Source of the DNA: an uncultured Lacibacter sp.
Lineage (GTDB): Bacteria; Bacteroidota; Bacteroidia; Chitinophagales; Chitinophagaceae
Length of the DNA stretch: 60,186 bases
Reading direction: 5' to 3'
Assembly (NCBI RefSeq): GCF_946479605.1
Contig: NZ_CAMLGT010000002.1
Coordinates: 1-60,186 of the forward strand
Every line of letters begins with the position of its first letter. Within the stretch, counting starts at the first letter, position 1. The notes below the pieces were generated by a model, which saw nothing but the letters and a program-made list of their open reading frames with translations, was not told where the DNA came from and did no database searches. This document shows positions 49,082 to 58,804 of this stretch, piece after piece. Made by a program: the position numbers and the translations under genes.

Positions 49082-50524
49082 TTAACGTAATACTAACGCC
49101 GCTACATTTTCAATATGGTGTGTGTGCGGAAACATATCAACGGGCTGCAATTGTTCCACCACATATTTTTCATTGAGTAATTGCAGATCCCTTGCCTGCG
49201 TGGCAGGGTTACAGCTTACATACACAATACGTGGCGCTTCAATTTCAAGCAGTTTACGCACCAGCTTTTCATGCATACCGGCACGTGGCGGATCGGTAAT
49301 AATTACATCGGGTCTTCCATGCTCTGCAAAAAACACATCGTTGCAAATATCAATGACATCGCCTGCATAAAACGAAGTATTGGTTAAGCCATTTACAGCT
49401 GCATTTTCTTTTGCATCTTCAATTGCTTCTGCCACGGCTTCCACCCCAATGATCTTTTTAGCGCCTTTGCTGCAGAAAATACCAATACTGCCGGTACCGC
49501 AATACAGATCGTACAAGGTTTCGTTGCCGGTGAGTTTGGCAAAATCTCTTGTTACTTTATATAACTCTTCGCCTTGTTTTGTATTTGTTTGAAAGAAAGA
49601 CTTGGGACCAATTTTGAACACAAATTCTTCCAGTTTTTCACTTACATAACCACTGCCGAAAAATGTTTGCGGCTGCAGATCATAAATACTGTCGTTCCAT
49701 TTTGGGTTAATGGTATAAAGCAGCGTTGTTATTTCAGGAAACTCTTTCAGCAGGGCATTGTAAAGCAGTTCACGGTTGGGCACATCATCATAACCAAATG
49801 TAATGTTCACCATTACTTCGCCTGTGGTTGTCATCCTAAAGATCATGGTACGTAACCAACCTTCATGCGCTTTAATATCGTAAAACGAAAAGCCCTGCTT
49901 CTTAGCAAACTCACGCACAAAATTGCGGATCGCATTATTCGGCTCCTGTTGCAGGTAACAAGTTTCAATATCAACGATCTTGTCGTAGATCTTTGGTACA
50001 TGGTAACCTAATGCTACATCAGGGGTATTAGCAGGTTCTGTTCCCTGGGGCAACGCCTCCCGCTGTTTATCACGTTCCAACAATTCTTCTCTTGTTAAAT
50101 AACGTTTACTGCTGAATGTATATTCCAGTTTGTTACGATAATACTTGGTATGTTTTGCACCAACAATGGGCAGCATGTCCGGCAGTTCAATACGTCCAAT
50201 ACGTTTCAGATTTTGTTCAACCTCACGCTGCTTATACTCCAGCTGCTTTTCGTAAGGCAGCATTTGCCACTTGCAACCACCACATAACCCAAAATGACTG
50301 CAGAATGGCGTTGCACGGTCAGCAGCGTACTCATGAAAATGCACCGCCTTTCCCTCAGCCCAGTCTTTTTTGCTTTTGCCCAGCTGTACATTCACCACAT
50401 CACCTGGCACAGCGCCTTCAATAAAGATCACTTTACCATCTACACGGGCAATGGATTTCCCTTCAGCAGCATAATCTTCCACCTTAACCTGTTCGAGTAT
50501 GCGTATTTTCTGTTTTTTTCTCAC
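49082..50524 (-). CDS. rlmD: 23S rRNA (uracil-5-)-methyltransferase, RlmD/TrmA-like
   Basis: A 480-residue SAM-dependent methyltransferase. TRAM-like N-terminal domain (VEDYAAEGKSIARVDGKVIFIEGAVPGDVVNVQLGK). The Fe-S cysteines are in CSHFGLCGGCKWQML. The methyltransferase core has LYDLYCGTGSIGIFCSKGAKKIIGVEAV and IITDPPRAGMHEKLV, with the nucleophilic Cys in IVYVSCNPATQARDL. RlmD acts on U1939 of 23S rRNA in E. coli; RlmC- or TrmA-like specificity cannot be excluded. Divergent from the toxin-antitoxin pair. Confidence 0.92.
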   Translation of the reverse strand: MRKKQKIRILEQVKVEDYAAEGKSIARVDGKVIFIEGAVPGDVVNVQLGKSKKDWAEGKAVHFHEYAADRATPFCSHFGLCGGCKWQMLPYEKQLEYKQREVEQNLKRIGRIELPDMLPIVGAKHTKYYRNKLEYTFSSKRYLTREELLERDKQREALPQGTEPANTPDVALGYHVPKIYDKIVDIETCYLQQEPNNAIRNFVREFAKKQGFSFYDIKAHEGWLRTMIFRMTTTGEVMVNITFGYDDVPNRELLYNALLKEFPEITTLLYTINPKWNDSIYDLQPQTFFGSGYVSEKLEEFVFKIGPKSFFQTNTKQGEELYKVTRDFAKLTGNETLYDLYCGTGSIGIFCSKGAKKIIGVEAVAEAIEDAKENAAVNGLTNTSFYAGDVIDICNDVFFAEHGRPDVIITDPPRAGMHEKLVRKLLEIEAPRIVYVSCNPATQARDLQLLNEKYVVEQLQPVDMFPHTHHIENVAALVLR

Positions 50525-50582
50525 GGCGCAAAGGTAGCGAAGAGTACCTATCGAAAACCTTTAATTGCCCGTATAAAATTTT

Positions 50583-50590
50583 TATCTTTG
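50583..50590 (+). promoter_or_regulatory. -7 promoter box (TATCTTTG) of the DUF6364/PIN pair
   Basis: A perfect TAnnTTTG, 16 bases before the antitoxin ATG at 50607. TTG at 50565-50567 is only 15 bases upstream, a short spacing. Confidence 0.5.
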
Positions 50591-50606
50591 TCGTATAATT
50601 AATGTT

Positions 50607-50864
50607 ATGGATAGCAAAATCACCTTGAGCTTTGACGCTGCCGTTATTGAAAAAGCAAAAAAGTTTGCAGAAAAAAATAACATGAGTCTGTCACGACTCA
50701 CCGAATACCTTCTTCGTCAAATTACCAGCAACCAATATAAAACGCTGGAGGAATTCCCCATTTCGGATTGGGTAAACCAGATTGCTGAAGGTGAAGCAGA
50801 ATACCTTACCAAACCAAGAGGCAGAAAAGCAATTAAGTCAGAATATTACCAATCAAGATCATGA
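50607..50864 (+). CDS. DUF6364-family antitoxin
   Basis: An 85-residue ribbon-helix-helix-like protein of the DUF6364 family (MDSKITLSFDAAVIEKAKKFAEKNNMSLSRLTEYLLRQI), which usually precedes a PIN toxin. The C-terminal 40 residues (NQYKTLEEFPISDWVNQIAEGEAEYLTKPRGRK) are likely toxin-binding. The stop overlaps the PIN gene start by 4 bases. Likely autoregulates its own promoter, as RHH antitoxins do; this is known of the class, not seen here. Confidence 0.85.
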   Translation: MDSKITLSFDAAVIEKAKKFAEKNNMSLSRLTEYLLRQITSNQYKTLEEFPISDWVNQIAEGEAEYLTKPRGRKAIKSEYYQSRS

Positions 50865-51277
50865 ATATATTTCTTGATGCCAATATTCTTATAGCTGTTT
50901 GTAATAAAGAATATCCGTTGTTTCCGTTTGCGGCAAGGATCTTAAGTCTTGCCGATAAGCGTGAGCATCAGCTCTATACTTCTCCGCTATGCCTTGCTAT
51001 TACATTCTATTTTGCGGAAAAAAAAGCCGGTTCTGCTAAGGCAAAACAAAAAATGATCTTACTCGCTGAAAAAATAATGCTTACCGATCATACACCGGCC
51101 GATGTTAAGCAGGTTGCTTTAAACAAAAAGATTCATGATTTTGAAGATGGGCTTGAGTATTATTCTGCCATTCGGCATAAATGCGGGATCATCATCAGTG
51201 AAGATGCCAACGATTTTTATTTTTCCTCCATCCCCGTTATGACAGCGGAAGCATTTCTGAAAGAAATCCGTAAATAA
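50861..51277 (+). CDS. PIN-domain ribonuclease toxin
   Basis: A 138-residue PIN nuclease, VapC-like. Acidic metal ligands: FLDANILIAV (D), a mid Glu/Asp in NKKIHDFEDGLEYYSAIRHK, and ISEDANDFYF (D pair). The family usually cleaves tRNA or mRNA; target not known. It overlaps its DUF6364 antitoxin, forming a type II toxin-antitoxin module. Complete and apparently intact. Confidence 0.88.
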   Translation: MNIFLDANILIAVCNKEYPLFPFAARILSLADKREHQLYTSPLCLAITFYFAEKKAGSAKAKQKMILLAEKIMLTDHTPADVKQVALNKKIHDFEDGLEYYSAIRHKCGIIISEDANDFYFSSIPVMTAEAFLKEIRK

Positions 51278-51336
51278 CCACTTTGCAAAACGTTAACAGC
51301 TACAGAAAGCTTTTGAATTAACTTTACTTATTCGCT

Positions 51337-52800
51337 ATGAAGAAGACAAGCCTTGTTCTGACGATTCTTTTAAGTTGCGGTACCCTTTTCAGCCAGGGTT
51401 ACCGTATAGCTGTGCAATACAAACCTGTGCCCGACGGCCGCCTTTATCTTGGTTATTATTTCGGCAACCAGAAATATGTTCTCGATTCAGCCCTGCTTAA
51501 CAGCAAAGGTGAAGCTGTCTTCAGCGGCATCAGCAAGCTCACCGGAGGTTTATACATTGTAGTTGACCCGCAGAAAAAAACATTTGCTGATGTGCTGATT
51601 GATAAAGAGCAGGAGTTCTCGATCAATATTGATACAGCTTCGTTTGTCATCAACTCCATTACCGGTTCAAAAGAGAACGATTACCTGAAAGCATATAAAG
51701 ATGCGTCTGCATTTTACTATCGTAATTACCAGCAACTGGCCGGCAGCCTTGCAACTGCAAAAACAAAAGCCGACAGCAGCTCTATTCAAACAAACATGAA
51801 CAAAGCCAATGTACAGGCACAGCAATGGCGTGATAGTTTTGTAATAGCTCATCCCGATGCATACTTGTCATTGCTTTTCCGTTTGCTGAAAGAACCTGTT
51901 TACTCAGCAGCAGGTGCAAAAAACAGGCAGGATAGTCTTACTGCATTTTACAATTACAAAAAACAGTTCTGGCAGGATATTTCATTTTCTGATGAACGTT
52001 TGCTCCGCACGCCCATGTTTGAGCAACGACTTACCCGTTATCTTGAAACAGCGGTGATACGTGAACCTGACAGTATTAAACTGGAGCTGGATAAATTCAT
52101 TCTTTACAGCCGTACCAATAAAACCATGTTCCGTTATTTCATTAACCGTTTTACCAACGAGTATATGAACCCGAAGTACATGGGGCTTGATGTGGTGTTT
52201 CTTCACCTCTTTGAAAAATATTACCTCACTGAGCAGGTTGACTGGCTGGAGAAAAAAGACAGGGACATGGTGTTCAACAGGGCATACAGTTTATACGGTA
52301 ACATTGTTGGTGAACCGGCAGCAGAACTGAACCTGCTTGATACACTTAACCGGAAAGTGAATCTTTATTCCATTAAATCACCTTACACACTGGTTATTTT
52401 CTGGGACCCTGATTGTGGCCATTGTAAAGAACAGGTGCCGAAAGTGGACAGCCTTTACCAACTTCGCTGGAAAAAAGCAGGTGTAAAAGTGGTGGGTGTA
52501 TTGAGTGATGGAGCAGGCGATGATGAAGCAAAAGCAAAAGAAGTACAGAAACGATGGACAGAATATATCCGCACACAAAAACTGAATAACTGGATACACC
52601 TGTACCAAACCACTGTTATGCGTAAAGCCGAGCAAGCCAGCCAAACGCCCGGTTTTCGCCAGGCATACGATGTATTTCAAACACCCACAATATATTTGCT
52701 TGACGAACAGAAACGGATCGTTGCAAAAAAGATCAACCCGGAACAGGTAGATGAGTTCCTCAAATTCAAACAAACCAACAAACCATCCAAACATCCATAA
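51337..52800 (+). CDS. Exported TlpA-like thioredoxin protein with N-terminal DUF4369-like region
   Basis: A 487-residue exported thiol oxidoreductase-like protein. Signal peptide MKKTSLVLTILLSCGTLFSQ, followed by a beta-rich N-terminal domain of DUF4369 type (GYRIAVQYKPVPDGRLYLGYYFGNQKYVLDSALLNSKGEAVFSG). A helical middle resembles DUF5106. The C-terminal thioredoxin domain (about 345-480) has LVIFWDPDCGHCKEQVPKVDSLYQ with an intact CGHC pair and a cis-Pro region (VFQTPTIYLLDEQKRIVAKK). Probably a periplasmic or outer-membrane reductase. It precedes the SurA-like gene by 9 bases, likely one operon. Confidence 0.87.
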   Translation: MKKTSLVLTILLSCGTLFSQGYRIAVQYKPVPDGRLYLGYYFGNQKYVLDSALLNSKGEAVFSGISKLTGGLYIVVDPQKKTFADVLIDKEQEFSINIDTASFVINSITGSKENDYLKAYKDASAFYYRNYQQLAGSLATAKTKADSSSIQTNMNKANVQAQQWRDSFVIAHPDAYLSLLFRLLKEPVYSAAGAKNRQDSLTAFYNYKKQFWQDISFSDERLLRTPMFEQRLTRYLETAVIREPDSIKLELDKFILYSRTNKTMFRYFINRFTNEYMNPKYMGLDVVFLHLFEKYYLTEQVDWLEKKDRDMVFNRAYSLYGNIVGEPAAELNLLDTLNRKVNLYSIKSPYTLVIFWDPDCGHCKEQVPKVDSLYQLRWKKAGVKVVGVLSDGAGDDEAKAKEVQKRWTEYIRTQKLNNWIHLYQTTVMRKAEQASQTPGFRQAYDVFQTPTIYLLDEQKRIVAKKINPEQVDEFLKFKQTNKPSKHP

Positions 52801-52809
52801 CCAAAGCTT

Positions 52810-54726
52810 ATGCGTAAAATCTTGTTTTCCTTTTTACTGGTTGCAGGCATCAGCAGCCATGCGCAAACATTGTTTACTTATGGCACACACCCGGTAGATA
52901 AAAATGAATTCTGGCGTGCTTTTTCCAAAAACAACAACGGCGCAACCGATGAAAAGTCAATTCGTGAATACCTTGATCTTTTCGTCCGTTTTAAACTGAA
53001 AGTACAGGCTGCAAAAGATGCTAAGCTTGATACATTGCCAAATATCAAGAATGATATTGCTGCATTCAGGGCACAGGTTATTGAACAATACATGCGCAAC
53101 CAGGGCAGTAATAAAGAAATGGTAAACGAAGCAATTGACCGCAGTATTACTGAGTTTGAAGTGGCACATGTTTTTGTTGGTTACGATAACGACAGTGCAA
53201 AAGCAAAGGCAACAATTGATAAAGCCTATGCACAGTTGCAAAGCGGAGCCGATTTTTCTGCTACTGCCAAAACAATGTCAACCAATGATTATGTGCAATC
53301 AACGAATGGCTACATTGGTTTCATTTCTGTTTTTTCATTACCATACGATTTAGAAAATGCCGTGTACAATACAGCAGCAGGCAGCTATTCAAAACCGGTT
53401 GCTGGTAAAAGTGGTTATCACATTTTTAAAGTGCTGAGCAAACGTGCCTCAACAGGAAAAATGAAAGCTGCACAAATACTTATTGCCATGCCTGCCAATG
53501 CAACGCAGGAAGAAATTGCTGCCGCCCGCAGTAAAGCGGAAATGGTATATGGGCTTGCAAAAAAGGGTGAAGACTTTGGAAAGCTTGCGCAAAGTTACAG
53601 CGATGATAAGCTTACATATGCCAATGGAGGCGAACTGCCTGAATTTGGTTTTACGAAATATGATCCCGCCTTCAGCAAGATTGCTTTTGGTTTGCAAAAT
53701 GATGGCGACATCAGCACCCCTGTACAAACAGCTTCGGGCTTCCACATCATTAAACGCCTTGCATTAAAACCTGCCGTTGCAGATAAAACAGATCCTGCTC
53801 TTGTACAGGAGTACAGCGAAAAAGTAAATGCAGATCCAAGGATGACAGTGGTTGCAGTTCGCCAAAAAGAACAAATACGAAAGAACAGTCAATATAAAGT
53901 GTTTCCTTATAAAGAAGCTGAGTTATGGACTGTTACGGATACCATGCTCAAATCGAAAAACTATGTTAGCTTCTATAAAGCAAACCAGCAGAAGCCTTTG
54001 TTTCAGCTGGGCACACAAAAAATATTCATCAGCGATTGGTTGAAGTGGGTGAAAAATCTGCAGTCGCCTACCTATTCGCCACCTAAAACAGAGTTTAAAA
54101 ACTTATTACAGCAGTTTACTGACCTGACTGCAGAACAGTATTATAAAGACAGGCTTGAATTAACCAATGAAGATGTACGTTACCAGGTAAAAGAATTTCG
54201 TGAAGGAAGTATGTTGTTTGAAATTATGGAACGTAAGATCTGGAGCCTTGCTCCAACAGACAGTGCAGGCCTGCTGAATTTTTATACTCGTAACAAACAA
54301 AAATATACCTGGCAGCCCAGTGTGAATGCAATTATTTTTAATTGTGCCGATTCTGCTGTTGCCAACCGTGCAATGGAGATGATGCGCAAAGAGCCATTGA
54401 AATGGAAAGAGCACATGGATCATTTGGGCGGTACAGCGCTTGCCGACAGCAGCCGTTTTGAACTGAATCAATTACCGGTGCCGCAAGGAACGGTGTTTAC
54501 TGCCGGCCAGTTTACGCCTGTTGTTACAAATACAAACGATGGCTCCTCATCTTTCTGCTATATTCTGAATGTATTCAACAGTAAAGATCAACGCAGTTTT
54601 GAAGAAGCAAAAGGATTAGTGATCAACGATTATCAACTCTTCCTGGAAGATAAATGGATCACTGAACTAAAAAAGAAATACCCGGTAAAGGTGAATGAAG
54701 GGGTGCTGAAGAGTATGGTGAAATAA
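52810..54726 (+). CDS. Periplasmic SurA/parvulin-type peptidylprolyl isomerase
   Basis: A 638-residue folding factor. Signal peptide MRKILFSFLLVAGISSHAQ. Two PpiC (parvulin-type) domains follow: about residues 115-220 (EVAHVFVGYDNDSAKAKATIDKAYAQLQSGADFSATAKTMS, and SGYHIFKVLSKR) and about 220-320 (KAAQILIAMPANATQEEIAAARSKAEMVYGLAKKGEDFGKLAQSYSDD, and ASGFHIIKRLALK). The C-terminal half (320-638) is substrate-binding or structural. Likely helps outer-membrane protein assembly. It ends 11 bases before an intrinsic terminator. Confidence 0.9.
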   Translation: MRKILFSFLLVAGISSHAQTLFTYGTHPVDKNEFWRAFSKNNNGATDEKSIREYLDLFVRFKLKVQAAKDAKLDTLPNIKNDIAAFRAQVIEQYMRNQGSNKEMVNEAIDRSITEFEVAHVFVGYDNDSAKAKATIDKAYAQLQSGADFSATAKTMSTNDYVQSTNGYIGFISVFSLPYDLENAVYNTAAGSYSKPVAGKSGYHIFKVLSKRASTGKMKAAQILIAMPANATQEEIAAARSKAEMVYGLAKKGEDFGKLAQSYSDDKLTYANGGELPEFGFTKYDPAFSKIAFGLQNDGDISTPVQTASGFHIIKRLALKPAVADKTDPALVQEYSEKVNADPRMTVVAVRQKEQIRKNSQYKVFPYKEAELWTVTDTMLKSKNYVSFYKANQQKPLFQLGTQKIFISDWLKWVKNLQSPTYSPPKTEFKNLLQQFTDLTAEQYYKDRLELTNEDVRYQVKEFREGSMLFEIMERKIWSLAPTDSAGLLNFYTRNKQKYTWQPSVNAIIFNCADSAVANRAMEMMRKEPLKWKEHMDHLGGTALADSSRFELNQLPVPQGTVFTAGQFTPVVTNTNDGSSSFCYILNVFNSKDQRSFEEAKGLVINDYQLFLEDKWITELKKKYPVKVNEGVLKSMVK

Positions 54727-54737
54727 AACTGAAAAAT

Positions 54738-54763
54738 AAAACCCGATGATGTCATCGGGTTTT
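54738..54763 (+). terminator. Terminator after the SurA-like gene
   Basis: AAAACCCGATGA / TCATCGGGTTTT, 12-bp stem with a TG loop, then ATTTT. Symmetric, and placed between convergent genes. Confidence 0.88.
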
Positions 54764-54784
54764 ATTTTGATGCTGAATTAGCTT

Positions 54785-55075
54785 TTAACCATCCCACAAT
54801 TTCCTCAAACCTTTTATCTCCATTTGAAATATCAATTCCATTAATACATAGCCAGTCCGCTTATTGCCGTCGACAAATGGATGGTTCATGATTATACTTT
54901 CACCTATTGCTGCGCCTTTCTCAAAACAGGAAGGATACAAATCATTGCCGGCAAAACTTTGATATGGTCTTGCAATTGCAGATTCTAATCCATTAAAGTC
55001 ACGAACACCATTGGCTCCGCCATGTAGTTTTACTACCTGATCATGAATCAGCAAAACCTCTTCCTTCGTTATCAT
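54785..55075 (-). pseudogene. Doc/Fic-family toxin gene broken by an apparent frameshifting deletion
   Basis: The open frame encodes 96 residues. It has the Doc death-on-curing start (LIHDQVVKLHGGANGVRDFNGLESAIARPYQSF) and the Fic motif HPFVDGNKRTGY with His, Asn and Arg in place. The frame then ends in IKGLRKLWDG. In another frame the same DNA continues as NGDKRFEEIVGWLKANSASK, the usual C-terminal helix of Doc (iasGdxrFeeIvxWLxxN). The join is too short by about 20 residues. A deletion of roughly 60 bp not divisible by three after VLMELIF best explains this. The gene therefore appears inactivated. It shares an ATG/stop overlap of one base with the upstream small gene. Confidence 0.75.
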
Positions 55076-55263
55076 TATTGAGCGAGTTTTGCAAGTACAT
55101 GTTCACGCTCCTTTATTATTTCAAGGGCATGCGCCATCACAGAAAGTTTTGTTTCAGCTTCACTGGAAATCTGCTCAAGAAAATCGTTTACTAATTTCAA
55201 CTTGCTTTCTTCAAGGTGATCTACCTGCTCATGAATTTTCTTTTTCATTTCTGCTACGCTCAT
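55075..55263 (-). CDS. Small antitoxin-like protein partnered with Doc
   Basis: A 62-residue helical, charged protein (MSVAEMKKKIHEQVDHLEESKLKLVNDFLEQISSEAETKL...). It sits directly upstream of the Doc-like gene with a one-base overlap, the layout of an antitoxin-toxin pair. No DNA-binding fold is obvious. Function inferred from position only. If the toxin is dead, this gene may be a relic. Confidence 0.65.
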   Translation of the reverse strand: MSVAEMKKKIHEQVDHLEESKLKLVNDFLEQISSEAETKLSVMAHALEIIKEREHVLAKLAQ

Positions 55264-55318
55264 ATAGATTTATTTTATTTCTAAAATTACAAAAATTACT
55301 CCAGCCTTATTGAAACGA

Positions 55319-55346
55319 AAAGCCCTCTGCGGTTGCAAAGGGCTTT
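55319..55346 (-). terminator. metF terminator
   Basis: On the minus strand, AAAGCCCT... folds with AGGGCTTT (8 bp, 12-base loop), followed by TTTTCG. It ends metF before the toxin-antitoxin remnant. Confidence 0.7.
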
Positions 55347-55367
55347 AATTGTATTGTTCATTTAGCC

Positions 55368-56321
55368 TTATAACACATTCTTCACTACATTATAGATCAC
55401 TTTCGGGCTGCCAAGTGTATAATAGTGCAGTACCGGCACACCAAACTCTTTCAGCTCCTTTGATTGCTGAATTAACCATTCTGTTCCCACTTTCTTGCAG
55501 TCATCATCGGTTTTAGCACGCATCATTTCATTGCTTAACTCAGTTGGAATATCAACATGAAACGTACGTGGTATAACAGATAACTGTTTCTTGCTCGTTA
55601 AAGGTTTTAAACCCGGAATGATCGGCACTTCAATACCAATTGCACGGCATTGCTTTACAAATGCAAAGAATTTGCTGTTATCGAAAAACATCTGCGTCAT
55701 AATGTATTCTGCACCTGCATCCACTTTATCTTTCAACCGCTGCATTTCAATTTCCTGATTGGGTGTTTCAAAATGTTTTTCGGGATAACCTGCCACGCCT
55801 GCACAAAAATCAGTACGGAAACCATCACGAATATCATCTTCAAGGTAAATACCATGATTAAGATTGATGGTCTGTTTCAATAAATCAATTGCTAAACGAT
55901 GACCATCGGGGTGTGGTTCAAAAAATGTTTCGTTCTTGGCGGCATCACCTCGTAACACCAATACATTCTGCACACCAATAAAATTCAGGTCGATCAATGC
56001 ATCTTCTGTTTCACGCTTGGAGAAACCACCGCAGATCAAATGCGGTACCGCATCAAGATCATAATGGTTTTGCAATGCAGCACAAATACCCACCGTTCCG
56101 GGGCGTTTTCTTACTTCAACTTTTACAAACGTGCCATCTGCTTTTTTCTTAAACACCTGTTCTGCCCGGTGATACGTTACATTAATCCACGATGGTTTAA
56201 ACTCCATCAACGGATCTAGATGATCAAAAATAGAATTAATGGTCTTGCCTTTCAGTGGCGGAAGAATTTCAAAAGACACCAGTGTGTCTTTTGCCTGTGC
56301 TATATGCTCGGTAACTTTCAT
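55368..56321 (-). CDS. metF: 5,10-methylenetetrahydrofolate reductase
   Basis: A 317-residue TIM-barrel flavoenzyme reducing methylene-THF to methyl-THF for methionine synthesis. Motifs: [25 protein letters not shown] (catalytic Glu region), [44 protein letters not shown] (GD motif), and [39 protein letters not shown]. The length is slightly over the E. coli enzyme. Divergent from lptB. It ends with a terminator. Confidence 0.96.
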   Translation of the reverse strand: MKVTEHIAQAKDTLVSFEILPPLKGKTINSIFDHLDPLMEFKPSWINVTYHRAEQVFKKKADGTFVKVEVRKRPGTVGICAALQNHYDLDAVPHLICGGFSKRETEDALIDLNFIGVQNVLVLRGDAAKNETFFEPHPDGHRLAIDLLKQTINLNHGIYLEDDIRDGFRTDFCAGVAGYPEKHFETPNQEIEMQRLKDKVDAGAEYIMTQMFFDNSKFFAFVKQCRAIGIEVPIIPGLKPLTSKKQLSVIPRTFHVDIPTELSNEMMRAKTDDDCKKVGTEWLIQQSKELKEFGVPVLHYYTLGSPKVIYNVVKNVL

Positions 56322-56473
56322 TTGCTGCTGCTGTGAAAAAAGTTTCCTGCAAACATATAACAGCAGCAGGTCTTAATCAAACAATGTTTGGCCTGTACTT
56401 TCACATTTTGAAAGCAAATGAACAGGGCTTCATTAACAGGAATACGGTATTTTCGCAACTACAATTTTTTGTT

Positions 56474-57247
56474 TTGAGTTTAACCATCCATACATCTGAG
56501 CTTGTAAAGCGTTACCGCAGCCGCACTGTTGCCAACAAAGTGAGTATTGAAGTAAAACAGGGTGAAATTGTGGGTTTACTTGGCCCCAATGGTGCCGGCA
56601 AAACCACTACGTTTTATATGGTGGTGGGGTTTGTTAAACCGGATGAAGGCGAGGTATTCCTCAATGATCAGAACATTACCAATGAGCCCATGTACAAGCG
56701 TGCACAAATGGGTATTGGCTACCTGCCGCAGGAAGCCAGTGTGTTTCGTAAACTTTCGGTTGAAGAAAATATTGCGGCAGTATTGGAAATGACCAAGCTG
56801 AGTAAAGAAGAACAGCGGGAAAAACTGGAAGACTTGCTGAGTGAGTTCCGCCTGCACCATGTGCGCAAGAATAAAGGCGATTCATTGAGTGGTGGTGAGC
56901 GGAGACGTACTGAAATAGCCCGGGCATTGGCTGTTGATCCCAAATTTATTTTGCTGGATGAGCCTTTTGCCGGTGTTGATCCTATTGCCGTAGAAGATAT
57001 CCAGGCCATTGTTGCCAAACTGAAGTACCGAAACATTGGTATTCTCATAACCGATCATAATGTAACCGAAACACTTTCCATTTGCGACCGTGCATACCTG
57101 CTTATTGAAGGAAAAATTTTCAAGCATGGCACTGCCGAAGAGCTGGCAGAGGACGAGCAGGTACGTCGTTTATACCTTGGCCGCAATTTTGAACTGAAGC
57201 GAAAAGATTATTTGCATGAAGAAGCAACGAAATCGCTGAATGAATAA
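56474..57247 (+). CDS. lptB: Lipopolysaccharide export ABC ATP-binding protein
   Basis: A 257-residue ATPase of the Lpt complex that drives LPS extraction from the inner membrane. Motifs: Walker [22 protein letters not shown]-loop region, signature [16 protein letters not shown], Walker [20 protein letters not shown], switch His LITDHNVTE. The family start lies near [20 protein letters not shown], so a TTG at 56474 is the likely initiation codon. An ATG at 56333 would add 47 residues reading metF leader sequence. First of a four-gene forward run ending in fabG. Confidence 0.93.
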   Translation: MSLTIHTSELVKRYRSRTVANKVSIEVKQGEIVGLLGPNGAGKTTTFYMVVGFVKPDEGEVFLNDQNITNEPMYKRAQMGIGYLPQEASVFRKLSVEENIAAVLEMTKLSKEEQREKLEDLLSEFRLHHVRKNKGDSLSGGERRRTEIARALAVDPKFILLDEPFAGVDPIAVEDIQAIVAKLKYRNIGILITDHNVTETLSICDRAYLLIEGKIFKHGTAEELAEDEQVRRLYLGRNFELKRKDYLHEEATKSLNE

Positions 57248-57295
57248 CTTTTTCGGTTAGTCTAAGTCGCTTAACTTTTTTTATCTTGCCAACAC

Positions 57296-58804
57296 ATGAG
57301 ACTGCTTAGCCCTGCAATATCAAGACTTGCACGCCTGCGTATGTGGCGCATCGAAAGCTGGATGAATAATCCGGCAGCAGCCCAGCGTGAAGTATTACAG
57401 GACCTTGTTACCACTGCTCAATACACACAGTTTGGCCAGCAATATAGTTTTGGCAAACTGTTCAATCTTCGTGCTTTTAAAAATACCGTACCCGTTCATG
57501 AGTACGATGATATAAAACCCTACATTGAACGCATGCTGCAGGGCGAAGAAAATGTACTGTGGCCCACCCCCGTTACCTGGTTTGCCAAAAGCAGCGGCAC
57601 CACCAGCGATAAGAGCAAATTCATTCCTGTAAGTGAAGAAAGTCTGAAAGATGGTCATTATAAAGCCAGCAAAGATGTGCTCACACTTTATTACAATAAT
57701 TTCCCCGGTTCCGACCTGCTGACCGGTAAAGGATTAGTGATTGGCGGCAGCCATAATGTAAATCAGCTGAATGAAGAAATACAGTTTGGCGATCTGAGTG
57801 CAGTACTGATGCAGAATGCTCCTTTCTGGAGTAACTGGATACGCACCCCCGATCTGAGTATTGCGTTGATGGATGAGTGGGAAAACAAGATTGAAATGCT
57901 TGCTCAAAGCACCATTAACGAAAATGTTACTTCCATTTCAGGTGTACCCACCTGGAGCCTGGTGCTCTTCCGCAGGATATTAGAACTCACCGGCAAGAAG
58001 AATATGAGCGAAGTGTGGCCTAATCTTGAATTGTATATGCATGGCGGTGTTTCATTTGTTCCTTACCGGGAGCAGTTTGAACAACTCATTGGCAAACCCA
58101 TCAACTATCTTGAAACATATAATGCCAGCGAAGGTTTCTTTGCGGCACAGGATAAACCTGGTGAAGATGGGATGTTGCTCTTTTATGATCATGGTATTTT
58201 CTATGAATTCATGCCCATTGAAGAATATGGCAACCGCTTCCCTAAAACAGTTGGCCTCAATAAGGTTGAATTAAATAAAAATTACGCTATTGTTATTAGT
58301 ACCAATGGCGGCTTGTGGCGTTACATTGTGGGGGACACCGTTCAATTCACTTCTCTTTCACCTTATCGTATTAAAGTAAGCGGACGTTTAAAACATTTCA
58401 TCAATGCATTTGGTGAAGAACTCATCGTTGATAATTCAGATAAAGCCATTGCCATTGCCTGCGAGCAAACAGGTGCTGTTGTAAATGAATATACAGCGGC
58501 ACCAATTTATTTCAGCCTGGGCAGCAATGGTGCACATGAATGGTTGATTGAATTTGAAAAAGAACCTGTGGGTCTTAATGATTTTGTATATGAACTTGAT
58601 ACGGCTTTAAAAAACCTCAACAGCGATTACGAAGCCAAACGACATAAAAATATTGCTCTACGACTGCCTTTTGTACAACCGGTGAGTAAAGGAACATTCC
58701 ACCGATGGATGCAGAGCAAGGGAAAACTGGGTGGTCAGCATAAAGTGCCACGCCTAAGCAACGAACGGAAATATGTGGAAGAGATCATTCGCTATAACCA
58801 ATGA
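57296..58804 (+). CDS. GH3-family acyl-adenylate/amide synthetase-like protein
   Basis: A 502-residue protein of the GH3 (auxin-responsive promoter) family, whose plant members conjugate carboxylic acids to amino acids through an acyl-adenylate. Motifs: the ATP-binding P-loop-like WFAKSSGTTSDKSKFIPVS (motif 1), then YMHGGVSFVPYREQFEQLIG, YLETYNASEGFFAAQD, FYDHGIFYEFMPIEEYGN and LWRYIVGDTVQFTSLSPYRIKVSGRLKHFINAFGEEL. Full length for bacterial members. The substrate is unknown. The downstream PhyH gene overlaps by 4 bases, which suggests that product and substrate relate. Confidence 0.92.
   Translation: MRLLSPAISRLARLRMWRIESWMNNPAAAQREVLQDLVTTAQYTQFGQQYSFGKLFNLRAFKNTVPVHEYDDIKPYIERMLQGEENVLWPTPVTWFAKSSGTTSDKSKFIPVSEESLKDGHYKASKDVLTLYYNNFPGSDLLTGKGLVIGGSHNVNQLNEEIQFGDLSAVLMQNAPFWSNWIRTPDLSIALMDEWENKIEMLAQSTINENVTSISGVPTWSLVLFRRILELTGKKNMSEVWPNLELYMHGGVSFVPYREQFEQLIGKPINYLETYNASEGFFAAQDKPGEDGMLLFYDHGIFYEFMPIEEYGNRFPKTVGLNKVELNKNYAIVISTNGGLWRYIVGDTVQFTSLSPYRIKVSGRLKHFINAFGEELIVDNSDKAIAIACEQTGAVVNEYTAAPIYFSLGSNGAHEWLIEFEKEPVGLNDFVYELDTALKNLNSDYEAKRHKNIALRLPFVQPVSKGTFHRWMQSKGKLGGQHKVPRLSNERKYVEEIIRYNQ

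Noticed and set aside
56333..56473. ATG start extending LptB by 47 residues
   Set aside because: The extension covers the metF-lptB intergenic region; family members start near the TTG at 56474.
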